A DNA stretch of 64,000 nt from UBA4416 sp044238845 (GTDB taxonomy: Bacteria; Bacteroidota; Bacteroidia; B-17B0; Aurantibacillaceae), in NCBI GenBank assembly GCA_044238845.1, contig JBIICN010000019.1, forward strand, positions 3,605-67,604. The letters run 5' to 3'. Shown in pieces: positions 53,054 to 62,620 of the stretch. The first letter of the stretch is position 1. The number at the start of each line of letters is the position of its first letter. The position numbers and the translations under genes were made by a program. The notes below the pieces were generated by a model. The model saw only the letters and a list, made by a program, of their open reading frames with translations. It ran no database searches and was not told the origin of the DNA.

Positions 53054-53779
53054 ATGAGAGACAAAAGTAAAATAGTAAAAGAACTCTTTGAGGATACAGC
53101 CTTGTATTTAACCTATGATTACAACTTACAAATCAGAAAAGAAAATTTGGAGGCATTGACAAGAGATTTAAAATATAAGTCTGTTCTGGATATGCCATGT
53201 GGAACTGGCTCCATATCATTACCGCTATTAAAAAATGCTAAAACACTCACCCTTATTGATATTTCATCTAATATGTTATCCATAGCAAAAAGTAACATTC
53301 CTGACGATGAAAAACATAAAGTGACATTTATTAATGATGACTTTTTCAATATTGATATTAAACCCAACACTTACGATTTAGTAATATGCCTTGGATTGTT
53401 AGCTCATGTAAATTCGCCTGAACAATTGTTAAATAAACTAAGTCATATTATTTCACCGGGTGGTCATCTCATAATTCAAAATACTGATTCTGCACATTTT
53501 TACAGTCATTTAATTCGTTGTTATCTTGGATTAAAAAACATCATCTCAAAACAACGTTATAAATTAAATAAAGTGAAAGGCTCATTTGTAGAACAACAAG
53601 TAAGTAAAAACGGCCTTCAATTAATTAAAACATTTCGCTATAATCAGTCATTTTTAGGGCTCTCCAATCTATTCACAAACGAAAAGAAATATAAACTAAC
53701 CCGCCAGTTTTTTGGAACAGTAGACAAAAACAAGCACGCTAAATGGGGCAGCGACGTCACTTATCTTTTTAAAAAGTAA
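53054..53779 (+). CDS. Class I SAM-dependent methyltransferase
   Basis: The 241-residue protein has the SAM motif VLDMPCGTGSISLPLLKNAK, LIDISSNMLSIAKSNI as the acidic beta-2 end, and YDLVICLGLLAHVNSPEQLL as motif IV. This is the Methyltransf_11 type. The middle and end are unlike the other methyltransferases in this locus, so they are separate acquisitions, not duplicates. It lies 10 bases after the acyltransferase gene. Substrate unknown. Confidence 0.83.
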   Translation: MRDKSKIVKELFEDTALYLTYDYNLQIRKENLEALTRDLKYKSVLDMPCGTGSISLPLLKNAKTLTLIDISSNMLSIAKSNIPDDEKHKVTFINDDFFNIDIKPNTYDLVICLGLLAHVNSPEQLLNKLSHIISPGGHLIIQNTDSAHFYSHLIRCYLGLKNIISKQRYKLNKVKGSFVEQQVSKNGLQLIKTFRYNQSFLGLSNLFTNEKKYKLTRQFFGTVDKNKHAKWGSDVTYLFKK

Positions 53780-53789
53780 ATTAATTGAA

Positions 53790-54929
53790 TTGGATTCCGA
53801 AAAAAAAATAAACGTTTTAGTTATACCCGACCTATTTCCTAAATTTGAGAATGATGTTCAGGGTATTTTCATATTAGATTATTTAAGTTCAACAACACCA
53901 TATTGCAACAATACTGTTTTATTTGGCAGATTGACGTCATCTCCAAAAGGTCATGTAATCGAACAAAAAGAACATTATAATTTACATCGTTTTTCTGTTT
54001 CGTCAAAAAAAGTTCCATTTTATCTAAAACCCTTCTATTATTTATTATGGTTTATTAAGGGCTATCAAATTGGAAGTAAGATAGACAACATTGATATAAT
54101 TCATGCGCACGGCAGCATATTAAGTGGCACATTAAGTTATTTATTATCAAAAAGGATAAAAAAGCCATTTATCATCACAGAGCACCAAGGTCCATTTAGT
54201 ATGACCTCAGAAAATTTCTGGAAAAGAAACTGGACCAAATACATTATGCAAAAAGCCAGTGCTGTGCTAACAGTAAGTCATCATTTAAAGCAGGAAATAT
54301 TAAACACTCAAATTAATCCAAAAAAAATAATTGTCACACATAACCCAGTTGATACTCATCTCTTTAAATTAAAGGAAATTGGACTTTATAAAACTATTTT
54401 ATTTGTTGGCAGACTTGATAATTTTAAAGGTGCTTTAATATCACTAAAAGCATTTGCAAGTATTTATAAAGAACATAACGACTGGCAATTTACAATTATA
54501 GGAGATGGCGAAGACTATTTGCCAATCACCCAATTCCTTGAATTGAATCCTGAATTAAAAACAAGAGTTCATTTACTTGGCCAAAAAACAAAAATAGAAA
54601 TTGCTCAACAAATGCAGGTTTCTGATTTTTTGGTATTTCCTAGTAAACATGAAAGTTTTGGTTTAGTGATTACTGAAGCCTTATCCTGCGGGCTACCTGT
54701 AATTGTTGGTAATACAACGGCACCAAAAGAATTTGTTAACAAAGAAAATGGTTTATTAGTTCAATATAATAATATTGAAGAAATTGCTATGGCTATGCAA
54801 AACCTTATTAAAAGTCAATCATCATATAAATCTCAGAATATCCGAAACAAAATTGTAGAAAATTTTGGCTTTGAAAATTTCGGAAAAAAAATGACAGATA
54901 TTTACAATTCAATCATTAATAAGTACTAA
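53790..54929 (+). CDS. GT4-family glycosyltransferase
   Basis: The 379-residue GT-B enzyme starts with TTG at 53790 (MDSEKKINVLVIPDLFPKFE). It has IIHAHGSILSG in the N-terminal domain, the middle ILFVGRLDNFKGALISLKAF, and FLVFPSKHESFGLVITEALSCGLPVIVGN with the GT4 E(x7)E motif. It adds a sugar to the repeat unit. It begins ten bases after the methyltransferase gene. Donor and linkage are not readable. Confidence 0.88.
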   Translation: MDSEKKINVLVIPDLFPKFENDVQGIFILDYLSSTTPYCNNTVLFGRLTSSPKGHVIEQKEHYNLHRFSVSSKKVPFYLKPFYYLLWFIKGYQIGSKIDNIDIIHAHGSILSGTLSYLLSKRIKKPFIITEHQGPFSMTSENFWKRNWTKYIMQKASAVLTVSHHLKQEILNTQINPKKIIVTHNPVDTHLFKLKEIGLYKTILFVGRLDNFKGALISLKAFASIYKEHNDWQFTIIGDGEDYLPITQFLELNPELKTRVHLLGQKTKIEIAQQMQVSDFLVFPSKHESFGLVITEALSCGLPVIVGNTTAPKEFVNKENGLLVQYNNIEEIAMAMQNLIKSQSSYKSQNIRNKIVENFGFENFGKKMTDIYNSIINKY

Positions 54930-54953
54930 ATTGTAGCCTAATTATTGGCTATT

Positions 54954-56894
54954 ATGTGCGGTATCGCAGGAATTATAAACAAAGAAGGTGTACTACCCTC
55001 TGATTTAAATACGATGTCCAAATCTATCAGGCATCGTGGTCCTGACGACGAAGGTTTTGCCTTAATCAATCCTAATTCAAATTACATTTCATTAAAAGGC
55101 GATGATACAATTGCTGAATTAAATGAATTAAATCATATTTCATTACAACAAAAAGATTCCAATAATACAATAGGGTTTGTTCACCGAAGACTTTCCATTC
55201 TTGATTTGAGTGCTGCCGGTCATCAACCCATGCAGTATATGCAAAATAAATATAACATTGTTTTTAATGGGGAAATTTATAACTATCAGGAAATAAAATC
55301 AAGTTTAAAACAAAAAGGATATCAATTTAATTCGGATACCGATACAGAAGTCATATTGGCTGCCTACAACGAATATGGTTCGTTATGTGTCAATCATTTT
55401 ATGGGCATGTGGGCTTTTGCCATTTATGATAAAGACAACCAATCTGTTTTTATTTCCAGAGATCGCTTTGGTATAAAACCTTTATACTATTATCATGATA
55501 AAACCAATTTTGTTTTTGCTTCTGAAATTAAAGCCTTATTAGCATTAGATAACATTAAACCCCAAGCTGATATGAACTCCGTTTTTGAGTACATATCATT
55601 TGGAACAACATCTGACTCATCTGCAAATCTTTATCAAAACATTCATATACTTCCTCCAGCTTGTAATATGTCAGTGGATATCAATTCACTGAAACATACA
55701 GTTGAATCTTATTATCATTTAAAAACTCAGGTACAAAATTTCAATTTACCAAAAGAAACAGACATAGAACAAACATTTAAAGATTGTTTAAATAATTCAA
55801 TTGACTTGCATTTAAAAGCTGATGTATCGGTAGGCTCTACTTTAAGTGGAGGCTTGGATTCAAGCACCATTGTAGCCATGACCGCTTCAAAAATGCAAGG
55901 TAAGCCCTTTAAAACATTTACTGCGGCCTATCACGAAAAAGAAATTGATGAATCTGATTTTGCAAAAAAAGCAATTGCTAATTACTCTAACATCGACCCT
56001 TATTTTACGTATCCTGATATTAAGACCTATTGGGCAGATTTTGATAAATTAATTTGGCATCAAGATTTACCAATAAATTCCACTTCCATGTTTGCTCAAT
56101 GGGAAGTAATGAAACTAGCCAATCAGCAAAACGTAAAAGTTTTATTAGATGGACAAGGTGCCGATGAAATACTGGGAGGTTATTATAATTTTGCTGGAAT
56201 TTACTTAATTGAAAAATTAAAACATTTACAAGTCAGTTCTTTTTTAAAAGAAAAAAAAGAACTACAACAAAAATTTTCACCCAATATCAATAATACAATT
56301 GGGAGGGCAGCATATTACTATACTCCTGAATTTATTCAGCGACGTATTCGTGCTAAAAAAAGATTAGGCATGAGTTCTATCTCTCATGATTATGCTCAAC
56401 AATTATCAACCATTGATGTTCCTGCTAGAGGAGGAAAATCTTTTAAGGAACAATCCATTTTAAGTATGCAATTTGGCTTACAAGATTTATTGCGTTATGA
56501 AGACAGAAACTCCATGGCTTTTTCAATTGAAAGTAGAGTCCCTTTTTTAGATCATCGATTAGTTGAACTATCCATAGCATTACAAAACCATTGGAAAATT
56601 AATAACGGCTGGACAAAATATATTTTAAGAAAAACTGCAGAACCTGTTTTAAACAAAGAAGTAGTTTGGCGGAAATATAAAATGGGTTTTTTAACACCTC
56701 AGAAAATATGGAAACAACAATCAAAAAATGAATTAACTCAATTTATTAATGATAGTAACATTCCAGATTTCATAAACAAAAACTATTTATTACAATTAAA
56801 TCAATCAGATATTAACGATTCTTCTCATTTAAGTGAATTTTGGAAACTTATTTCGTTTTTAAAATGGGCAGAGGTTTTTAAAGTAACTTTTTAA
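54954..56894 (+). CDS. Asparagine synthase-like amidotransferase (AsnB family)
   Basis: I chose the ATG at 54954, giving MCGIAGII with the catalytic Cys at position 2 after Met removal; the TTG at 54945 would bury it. About 646 residues. The glutaminase domain (class II amidotransferase) contains RHRGPDDEGF, RLSILDLSAAGHQPM and NGEIYNYQEI. The synthase domain has the PP-loop SGGLDSS and ends in RVPFLDHRLVELSIAL. In polysaccharide loci such enzymes amidate uronic acids or supply ammonia to sugar carboxyls. A second copy begins at 63485. Confidence 0.88.
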   Translation: MCGIAGIINKEGVLPSDLNTMSKSIRHRGPDDEGFALINPNSNYISLKGDDTIAELNELNHISLQQKDSNNTIGFVHRRLSILDLSAAGHQPMQYMQNKYNIVFNGEIYNYQEIKSSLKQKGYQFNSDTDTEVILAAYNEYGSLCVNHFMGMWAFAIYDKDNQSVFISRDRFGIKPLYYYHDKTNFVFASEIKALLALDNIKPQADMNSVFEYISFGTTSDSSANLYQNIHILPPACNMSVDINSLKHTVESYYHLKTQVQNFNLPKETDIEQTFKDCLNNSIDLHLKADVSVGSTLSGGLDSSTIVAMTASKMQGKPFKTFTAAYHEKEIDESDFAKKAIANYSNIDPYFTYPDIKTYWADFDKLIWHQDLPINSTSMFAQWEVMKLANQQNVKVLLDGQGADEILGGYYNFAGIYLIEKLKHLQVSSFLKEKKELQQKFSPNINNTIGRAAYYYTPEFIQRRIRAKKRLGMSSISHDYAQQLSTIDVPARGGKSFKEQSILSMQFGLQDLLRYEDRNSMAFSIESRVPFLDHRLVELSIALQNHWKINNGWTKYILRKTAEPVLNKEVVWRKYKMGFLTPQKIWKQQSKNELTQFINDSNIPDFINKNYLLQLNQSDINDSSHLSEFWKLISFLKWAEVFKVTF

Positions 56895-56901
56895 TTATAC
56901 T

Positions 56902-57921
56902 ATGACGAATTTAAAATTTGCAATCGTTGGATGCGGCCGAATTGCAGAAAGACATGCTGAACATATCATCAAACAATCTCAATTAGTTGCAGTTTGCGAC
57001 CCAAATGAAGAAAGAAGAAATTTATTTGCTCAAAAATTTGGATGCAAAACCTATACATCAATTGATGAATTATTACAACATGAAAAGAACTTAGACCTTG
57101 TTTCTATTTGTTCTCCAAATGGATTACATGCCGAACATAGCATCAAAGTATTAAGAGCTGGTATACATGTTTTATGCGAAAAACCAATGGCTATAAATGT
57201 TGCTGATTGTCAATTAATGATTGAAGAAGCCGAAAAAGCAAACAAGCATTTGTTTATTGTAAAACAAAACAGATTTAATAAACCAATTGCTGCGCTAAAA
57301 AAAGTGATAGACGAAGGTAAACTTGGTAAAATTATAAACGTTCAATTAAATTGTTTTTGGAATAGAAACGACCAGTATTATGAATCCTCTGAATGGAAAG
57401 GAAAAAAAAACTTAGATGGTGGTACATTATTTACTCAGTTTAGCCATTTTGTGGATTTATTATATTGGATGGTGGGAGATGTTAAACAATGCCATGCCAT
57501 CGTAAAAAATTTCATGCACCAGCATAATGTGGAGTTTGAAGATACTGGCGTAATTATTTTAGAATTTAAAAATGGCGCCATAGGTAGCATTAATTACACA
57601 GTAAATAGTTATGGAAAAAACATGGAAGGATCTATTACTGTATTTGGCGAAAAAGGGACTGTAAAAGTGGGGGGCCAATATTTAAATGTGTTAGAACATC
57701 AATCTATCGAAAATTACGTCATGAATGTTCCAGTCGAAACTAAACCAGCCAATGATTATGGCTACTACCAAGGCTCCATGTCTAATCATGATAGCGTTTA
57801 TGAAAACATAATAGATGTACTTACTAACAATGGACATGTAGCAACTAATGGGCTCGAAGGCTTAAAAACGGTTGAAATCATTGAAAATATTTATAAATTA
57901 GCTAAATCTAACAATGGTTAG
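56902..57921 (+). CDS. Gfo/Idh/MocA-family sugar dehydrogenase (WbpB-like)
   Basis: The 339-residue oxidoreductase has an N-terminal NAD-binding motif VGCGRIAERHAEHI and the CEKPMAINVADC motif with the conserved lysine. The C-terminal domain has WKGKKNLDGGTLFTQFSHFVDLLYWMVGD, with the conserved His. The GGTLFTQFSHFVDLL wording is the WbpB/WlbA type that oxidises C3 of UDP-GlcNAc uronic acid. The next gene is a DegT aminotransferase, which fits the WbpB/WbpE pair for a 3-amino uronic acid. The pairing is inference. Confidence 0.85.
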   Translation: MTNLKFAIVGCGRIAERHAEHIIKQSQLVAVCDPNEERRNLFAQKFGCKTYTSIDELLQHEKNLDLVSICSPNGLHAEHSIKVLRAGIHVLCEKPMAINVADCQLMIEEAEKANKHLFIVKQNRFNKPIAALKKVIDEGKLGKIINVQLNCFWNRNDQYYESSEWKGKKNLDGGTLFTQFSHFVDLLYWMVGDVKQCHAIVKNFMHQHNVEFEDTGVIILEFKNGAIGSINYTVNSYGKNMEGSITVFGEKGTVKVGGQYLNVLEHQSIENYVMNVPVETKPANDYGYYQGSMSNHDSVYENIIDVLTNNGHVATNGLEGLKTVEIIENIYKLAKSNNG

Positions 57922-57963
57922 AAATAACTGATTTATAACCCTATTTATTTGATTGAAGTTCTA

Positions 57964-59070
57964 ATGAATGTTCCTTTTTTAAATTTAAAAGCTCAATACT
58001 CAAATCTTAAACCCGAAATAGATAAAGCCATTGCTGATGTAATTAGTGATACGGCTTTTATTAAAGGAAAATACGTTGATCTATTTGAAAAAGAATTTGC
58101 TAATGCTTATAAAGTAAAGCATTGCATTGGAGTTGCCAATGGCACCGATGCCATTTATATAATTCTTAAAATGCTTGGAATTGGTTCTGGCGACGAAGTA
58201 ATTACGGTGGCAAATACCTGGATTTCGAGTTCAGAAACCATCACTCAAGCAGGAGCAAAACCAGTTTTTATAGATATTGAACCAGATTATTATTGTATTG
58301 ACATTTCAAAAATTGAAGAGAAAATAAACTCAAATACGAAGGCCATTGTCGCTGTTCATTTATTTGGTCAATCTAATAATATACTTGAATTAAAAGCCTT
58401 ATGCGAAAAACATAACTTATTTTTAATTGAAGACTGTGCTCAATCTCACTTTAGTGAATTTAAACAACAACATGTGGGCACATTTGGCATTGCCTCAACA
58501 TTTAGTTTTTATCCAGGTAAAAACTTGGGTGCGTATGGCGATGCTGGAGCAATTTTAACCAATAATGATGAATTAGCAGTAAAAATGCGTATGTATGCCG
58601 CTCATGGTTCATTAGTTAAACATCAACATGAAATAGAAGGCATCAATTCTCGATTAGATGGATTGCAAGCAGCCATCTTATCTGCTAAACTTCCACATAT
58701 CAAAAAATGGAATGAGCAACGTATACAACATGCTGCACTTTATTCTGATTTATTAAAAGACATTAATGAAATCGTAACTCCATCTGTAAGAGCCAATACA
58801 AAACATACCTTTCATTTGTACGTTATACGAACTAAAAAAAGAAATGAATTGCAAGCATTTTTAAAAGAACAAGGTATTGAAACTCAAATCCACTATCCAG
58901 TTCCCTTACCATTCGTAAAGGCATACCAATACTTAAATCATCGGCCTACTGATTTTCCAGTTGCTTATCAATATCAATCGGAAATATTATCGCTGCCAAT
59001 GTATCCCGAATTAACGAATGAAGAAATACATTTTGTGGTTTCGAAAATTAAAGCGTTTTTTTCAAAATAA
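57964..59070 (+). CDS. DegT/DnrJ/EryC1/StrS-type aminotransferase (WbpE/FdtB-like)
   Basis: I chose the ATG at 57964 (MNVPFLNLKAQY), the usual start of this subfamily; TTG at 57949 would add five residues. About 368 residues. It has VANGTDAIYIILK, AVHLFGQ, EDCAQSHFSEF and the PLP lysine Lys186 in FSFYPGKNLGAYGDAG. The SFYPGKNLGA motif is typical of C3-aminotransferases such as WbpE, FdtB and QdtB, different from the RfbE-like copy at 43099. With the WbpB-like gene upstream it probably makes a 3-amino sugar nucleotide. A gap of 42 bases separates them. Confidence 0.85.
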   Translation: MNVPFLNLKAQYSNLKPEIDKAIADVISDTAFIKGKYVDLFEKEFANAYKVKHCIGVANGTDAIYIILKMLGIGSGDEVITVANTWISSSETITQAGAKPVFIDIEPDYYCIDISKIEEKINSNTKAIVAVHLFGQSNNILELKALCEKHNLFLIEDCAQSHFSEFKQQHVGTFGIASTFSFYPGKNLGAYGDAGAILTNNDELAVKMRMYAAHGSLVKHQHEIEGINSRLDGLQAAILSAKLPHIKKWNEQRIQHAALYSDLLKDINEIVTPSVRANTKHTFHLYVIRTKKRNELQAFLKEQGIETQIHYPVPLPFVKAYQYLNHRPTDFPVAYQYQSEILSLPMYPELTNEEIHFVVSKIKAFFSK

Positions 59071-60260
59071 TGAGAATAGGAATAGTGTCGGCACATTATA
59101 TGCCTGAAATTGGCTATCAGGAAGTGCATTTAGCAAAAGCATATGCTAGGCTTGGACACACCGTTAAGGTCTTTACTTCTGCCGCTAGCGTTAATTTAGG
59201 TGGAAGTATAAAAAATTTAAATTATCAAACTGGCTTAACGCATGATCCAAAATATAATTACGAAATTTTAAGATTAAAATCAGTATCCTTTAAATCAAAA
59301 GCTTTACCGTTTGGTTTAAAAAAATCAGTCGATGAATTTGAACCGGATGTATTAATTCTTTTAGGTGTTGCAAAAATGTTTCCAATGCCGCTTTTAAATA
59401 ATAAATATCATAAAAAAGTCAAAATCATTTCGGTATATGGCGATGCAAAAGAATATTTAGACAGAGGCACATTAAGTCAAAAGTTTAAATCATTTATTCA
59501 TGAAGTTGGGTATTCAACTATAAAACATCCCTTATACAGAAAAGCAATAAAATATGGAGATAGATTAGTTTTAAATATCCCTGAAACGAATGATCTATTT
59601 CATAGTTTTTTAAATACGAAATATAAGTCTGAATTTGACACGAAAAAAGTTATGTTGAATTTAGGCTACGATCCAGATGAGTATTTTTTTAATGAACAAG
59701 ATAGACAATCTGCTAGGAAAGAATTAGGCTTTAAAGAAAATGAAGTAGTTATTATAACTTCCACTAGAATTAATAAGCGCAAAAACTTAGAACAAATTAT
59801 TGAGCTTATTAGTTCACTGAACAATAAAGGATTAAATGTTAGCTACATCTTGGTTGGATTTTTAGGGGACAACTATGAAACTGAACTAAAAACATTTATC
59901 GAAAAACAAAGTGTACCAAATAAATTTAAGTGTTACCCATTCCTTAACGCCAAAGAAATACGAAAACTATATTGCGCAGCAGATACTGGTATTTGGTTAA
60001 AAGCGGCCATATCCATTCAGGAAGCTATGGGAACTGGTTTACCGGTTATTTTAGAAGATAAACCAAGTGTAAATCACTTAATAAAACATGGTGAAAACGG
60101 ATGGTTTTTCAAAAAAGACACGTTAGCAGAAACGATTGAAAAAGCAGTAAATTCATTAGTTGATCAGAAAGAAAGCAGAGAGTATTTAGTATCTCAAAAT
60201 TCAAAAATGTTATCGTATGATGCGATTGCTCAAAATATTTTAGACAGTATTACTAAATAA
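59070..60260 (+). CDS. GT4-family glycosyltransferase
   Basis: The 396-residue GT-B enzyme begins MRIGIVSAHYMPEIGYQEVHLA. It has the central VIITSTRINKRKNLEQIIEL and a C-terminal region AAISIQEAMGTGLPVILED in place of the usual EGFGLxxLEAMA. The first Glu of the E(x7)E motif is missing or shifted, which is unusual but seen in other GT4 subfamilies. It overlaps the aminotransferase stop by one base. Probably a sugar transferase of the repeat unit. Confidence 0.82.
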   Translation: MRIGIVSAHYMPEIGYQEVHLAKAYARLGHTVKVFTSAASVNLGGSIKNLNYQTGLTHDPKYNYEILRLKSVSFKSKALPFGLKKSVDEFEPDVLILLGVAKMFPMPLLNNKYHKKVKIISVYGDAKEYLDRGTLSQKFKSFIHEVGYSTIKHPLYRKAIKYGDRLVLNIPETNDLFHSFLNTKYKSEFDTKKVMLNLGYDPDEYFFNEQDRQSARKELGFKENEVVIITSTRINKRKNLEQIIELISSLNNKGLNVSYILVGFLGDNYETELKTFIEKQSVPNKFKCYPFLNAKEIRKLYCAADTGIWLKAAISIQEAMGTGLPVILEDKPSVNHLIKHGENGWFFKKDTLAETIEKAVNSLVDQKESREYLVSQNSKMLSYDAIAQNILDSITK

Positions 60261-60261
60261 A

Positions 60262-61524
60262 ATGGAATATAAAGATTGGAAACTTTGGATTGGGTCTTTG
60301 CCATGGTATTTAAAATGGTTTGTGATACTCGTATTAATAAGACCAATTGTTGACAATTTCTATTATTTGAAAAACATTTCTCCTGTTCTATCGCCACTTT
60401 ATTTTGTGGGAATAGCGACTCCTATTTTGTGTGTTGTTGCACTTATCAATTATCGAAAAAAGGATTATTCAATTTTCGACCTATTATATGGCATCTGGGG
60501 AATACTGATGTTAGTTTCACTATTCTTCATGTTCTTATATGATCCATTATCAAAAACATTTCTTGAGTACTTTTTAAAGTTAACCATGCCTATTTACCTC
60601 TTCTTCTTTTTACGACTATTAATTCGGTCTAGAAACGATCTAGATGGAATACTTCAAACATTTATTTACTCATCACTTTTTGTCATTGCCATTTTCTTAT
60701 TCGAAATTTTTATAAACCCAGTAAAAGTTTTAAAGACACGAGGATTAGAACGAATCCAGGGTAGCTATGGAGATGTCATGAATTACGCCATTTACATGTC
60801 CTTAGGCTTTTTAATTATGTGTTATTTTTATTTGAGAAACAAAAACACAAAGTCAATCATCAAAATGAATCGTAATTTAATAATTACGATTGCTTTATCA
60901 TTAGCATGTTTATTTAAAATCAGTCATACCGCTAGTTACGGTGTGTTTTTGGTTATACTGTTATTATTTATAGTATACAATTTGAAAACAAATAAAACGA
61001 CTGGTATCATTCTAATAGTGACCATTGGTTCTTTGGGTTATTTTTTTGGGGCAAGTACCATTGAAGAAAAAATTGCTCCGTTAATTCAAACCGATATTGC
61101 CGTATATGAAGGAAAGAAAGAAAATGAGCGTCTCTTGCATGGTCGTGTAGGAAGGTGGAAACAAATGATTGAAGAATATTCTGAATTTTCAGTTCCGGCA
61201 CAGCTATTTGGAATGCCATTAAAAATAATGAATACTTATCCGTACGTTGGAACAGGTTCTCATAATGATTTCGTGAGAATTTTATTTTACACAGGTTTTT
61301 TTGGTCTCATAACCTATCTAGCAATCCTGTTAAACATTTTCAGACGAATGAGGTTTTTAGCATCCAACGAAACATTTTTAACTATTGGCACATTCATGAT
61401 TTTATTTATGTACTCTGTAAGTACATGCCCTACTCTTTATGCACCAATGTTGTATATCATTTATAGTGTGATTTGTTTTATTTCCTTACCAAAATCCTTT
61501 ACTAATACTCTGGAAAATGAATAA
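60262..61524 (+). CDS. O-antigen polymerase/ligase-like membrane protein (Wzy)
   Basis: The 420-residue protein has about ten to twelve membrane helices and one large periplasmic loop (about 255-335) that contains HGRVGRWKQMIEEYSEF and GTGSHNDFVRILFYTGFFGLITY. The HNDFxRILxxxGxxG wording is a hallmark of the Wzy/WaaL superfamily. In this locus, with Wzx flippases and Wzc, polymerase (Wzy) is more likely than ligase. It starts one base after the GT4 gene and overlaps the next gene by eight bases. Confidence 0.82.
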   Translation: MEYKDWKLWIGSLPWYLKWFVILVLIRPIVDNFYYLKNISPVLSPLYFVGIATPILCVVALINYRKKDYSIFDLLYGIWGILMLVSLFFMFLYDPLSKTFLEYFLKLTMPIYLFFFLRLLIRSRNDLDGILQTFIYSSLFVIAIFLFEIFINPVKVLKTRGLERIQGSYGDVMNYAIYMSLGFLIMCYFYLRNKNTKSIIKMNRNLIITIALSLACLFKISHTASYGVFLVILLLFIVYNLKTNKTTGIILIVTIGSLGYFFGASTIEEKIAPLIQTDIAVYEGKKENERLLHGRVGRWKQMIEEYSEFSVPAQLFGMPLKIMNTYPYVGTGSHNDFVRILFYTGFFGLITYLAILLNIFRRMRFLASNETFLTIGTFMILFMYSVSTCPTLYAPMLYIIYSVICFISLPKSFTNTLENE

Positions 61525-62620
61525 AACCAAAGTACTAATATTAGGAAAACTGCCTCCTCCTTATATGGGGCCATCTATTGCTACTGAAATATTATTAAAA
61601 TCGGACCTTAAAAATCGCTTTGAATTAATACATCTGGATACTAAAATAAACCATTCTATTTCATCATTTGGTAAATGGAATTTTACGAAAATTTCAAAAA
61701 ACATAAGTATCTACTTTAACCTAATAAGTATACTAAGGAAAAACAAACCTGAAATTGTATTAATTCCAATTAGCCAAACAACAACAGGTTTTATAAAGGA
61801 TTCTATATTTATTTTATTAGCGAGTTTATTTAAAACTAAAATTATTATACAACTAAGAGGAAGTGATATTCAAAATTGGTTAGGTCAAAGTTCCAATCTA
61901 ACAAAATCATTCTTTAAGTATGTGTTAAAAAAAACCAAAGGTGTTATTGTTTTAGGAAACAATCTTAAATACTTATTTAAAGATTATTATTCTAACGAAA
62001 ATATATTTGTCATTCCAAATGGAGGAAACTATTCGATACCTCAAAAATCGGAAAACGCTAAAGCAATTAAAATTTTGTACTTTTCAAATCTATTAGAATC
62101 GAAAGGAATCGAAGATGTTGTGGAGGCTATTTCTATTTTGAAGACATCGAATCTTTCACAATCTTTCTCGGTTGATTTGGTTGGAGCTTGGTATTCTAAA
62201 GTCACAGAAAACAACTGTTTGCAATTAATCAAAAATGAACAATTGCCGGTATCCATACATTCCCCTAAAAGTGGTAATGAAAAACTAAATTTCTTAGCAA
62301 ATGCGAATATTTTTGTTTTTCCTCCCAGAGAACCAGAAGGTCATCCTTGGGCAATAGTGGAAGCTATGGCAGCTCAACTCCCCATCATTTCAACTGATAA
62401 AGGCGCCATCATCGAATCGGTTATTGATGATAAAAATGGATTTATAGTCCCTGAAAAAAATCCGGAAATGATAGCCGAAAAATTAAAATTATTAATAGAA
62501 AATTCGGAACTTAGGAAACAAATGGGTTTAGCTAGTTTTAACCTGTATTTAACTAATTTTACAGAAGAAAAAATGGTAGATAAATATACGGCTACCTTTA
62601 ATGCAATTTTAAAATCATGA
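61517..62620 (+). CDS. GT4-family glycosyltransferase
   Basis: The 367-residue GT-B enzyme has KVLILGKLPPPYMGPSIATE at the N-terminus, KGVIVLGNNLKYLF in the middle, and IFVFPPREPEGHPWAIVEAMAAQLPIIST with the GT4 nucleotide-sugar glutamates. The GKLPPPYMGPS wording is common in Bacteroidota capsule loci. It overlaps the polymerase by eight bases and the following methyltransferase by four, so the three are tightly coupled. Confidence 0.85.
   Translation: MNKTKVLILGKLPPPYMGPSIATEILLKSDLKNRFELIHLDTKINHSISSFGKWNFTKISKNISIYFNLISILRKNKPEIVLIPISQTTTGFIKDSIFILLASLFKTKIIIQLRGSDIQNWLGQSSNLTKSFFKYVLKKTKGVIVLGNNLKYLFKDYYSNENIFVIPNGGNYSIPQKSENAKAIKILYFSNLLESKGIEDVVEAISILKTSNLSQSFSVDLVGAWYSKVTENNCLQLIKNEQLPVSIHSPKSGNEKLNFLANANIFVFPPREPEGHPWAIVEAMAAQLPIISTDKGAIIESVIDDKNGFIVPEKNPEMIAEKLKLLIENSELRKQMGLASFNLYLTNFTEEKMVDKYTATFNAILKS

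Noticed and set aside
54945..54953. TTG start of the first AsnB-like protein
   Set aside because: It would place the catalytic cysteine at position 5; class II amidotransferases need it directly after the initiator methionine.
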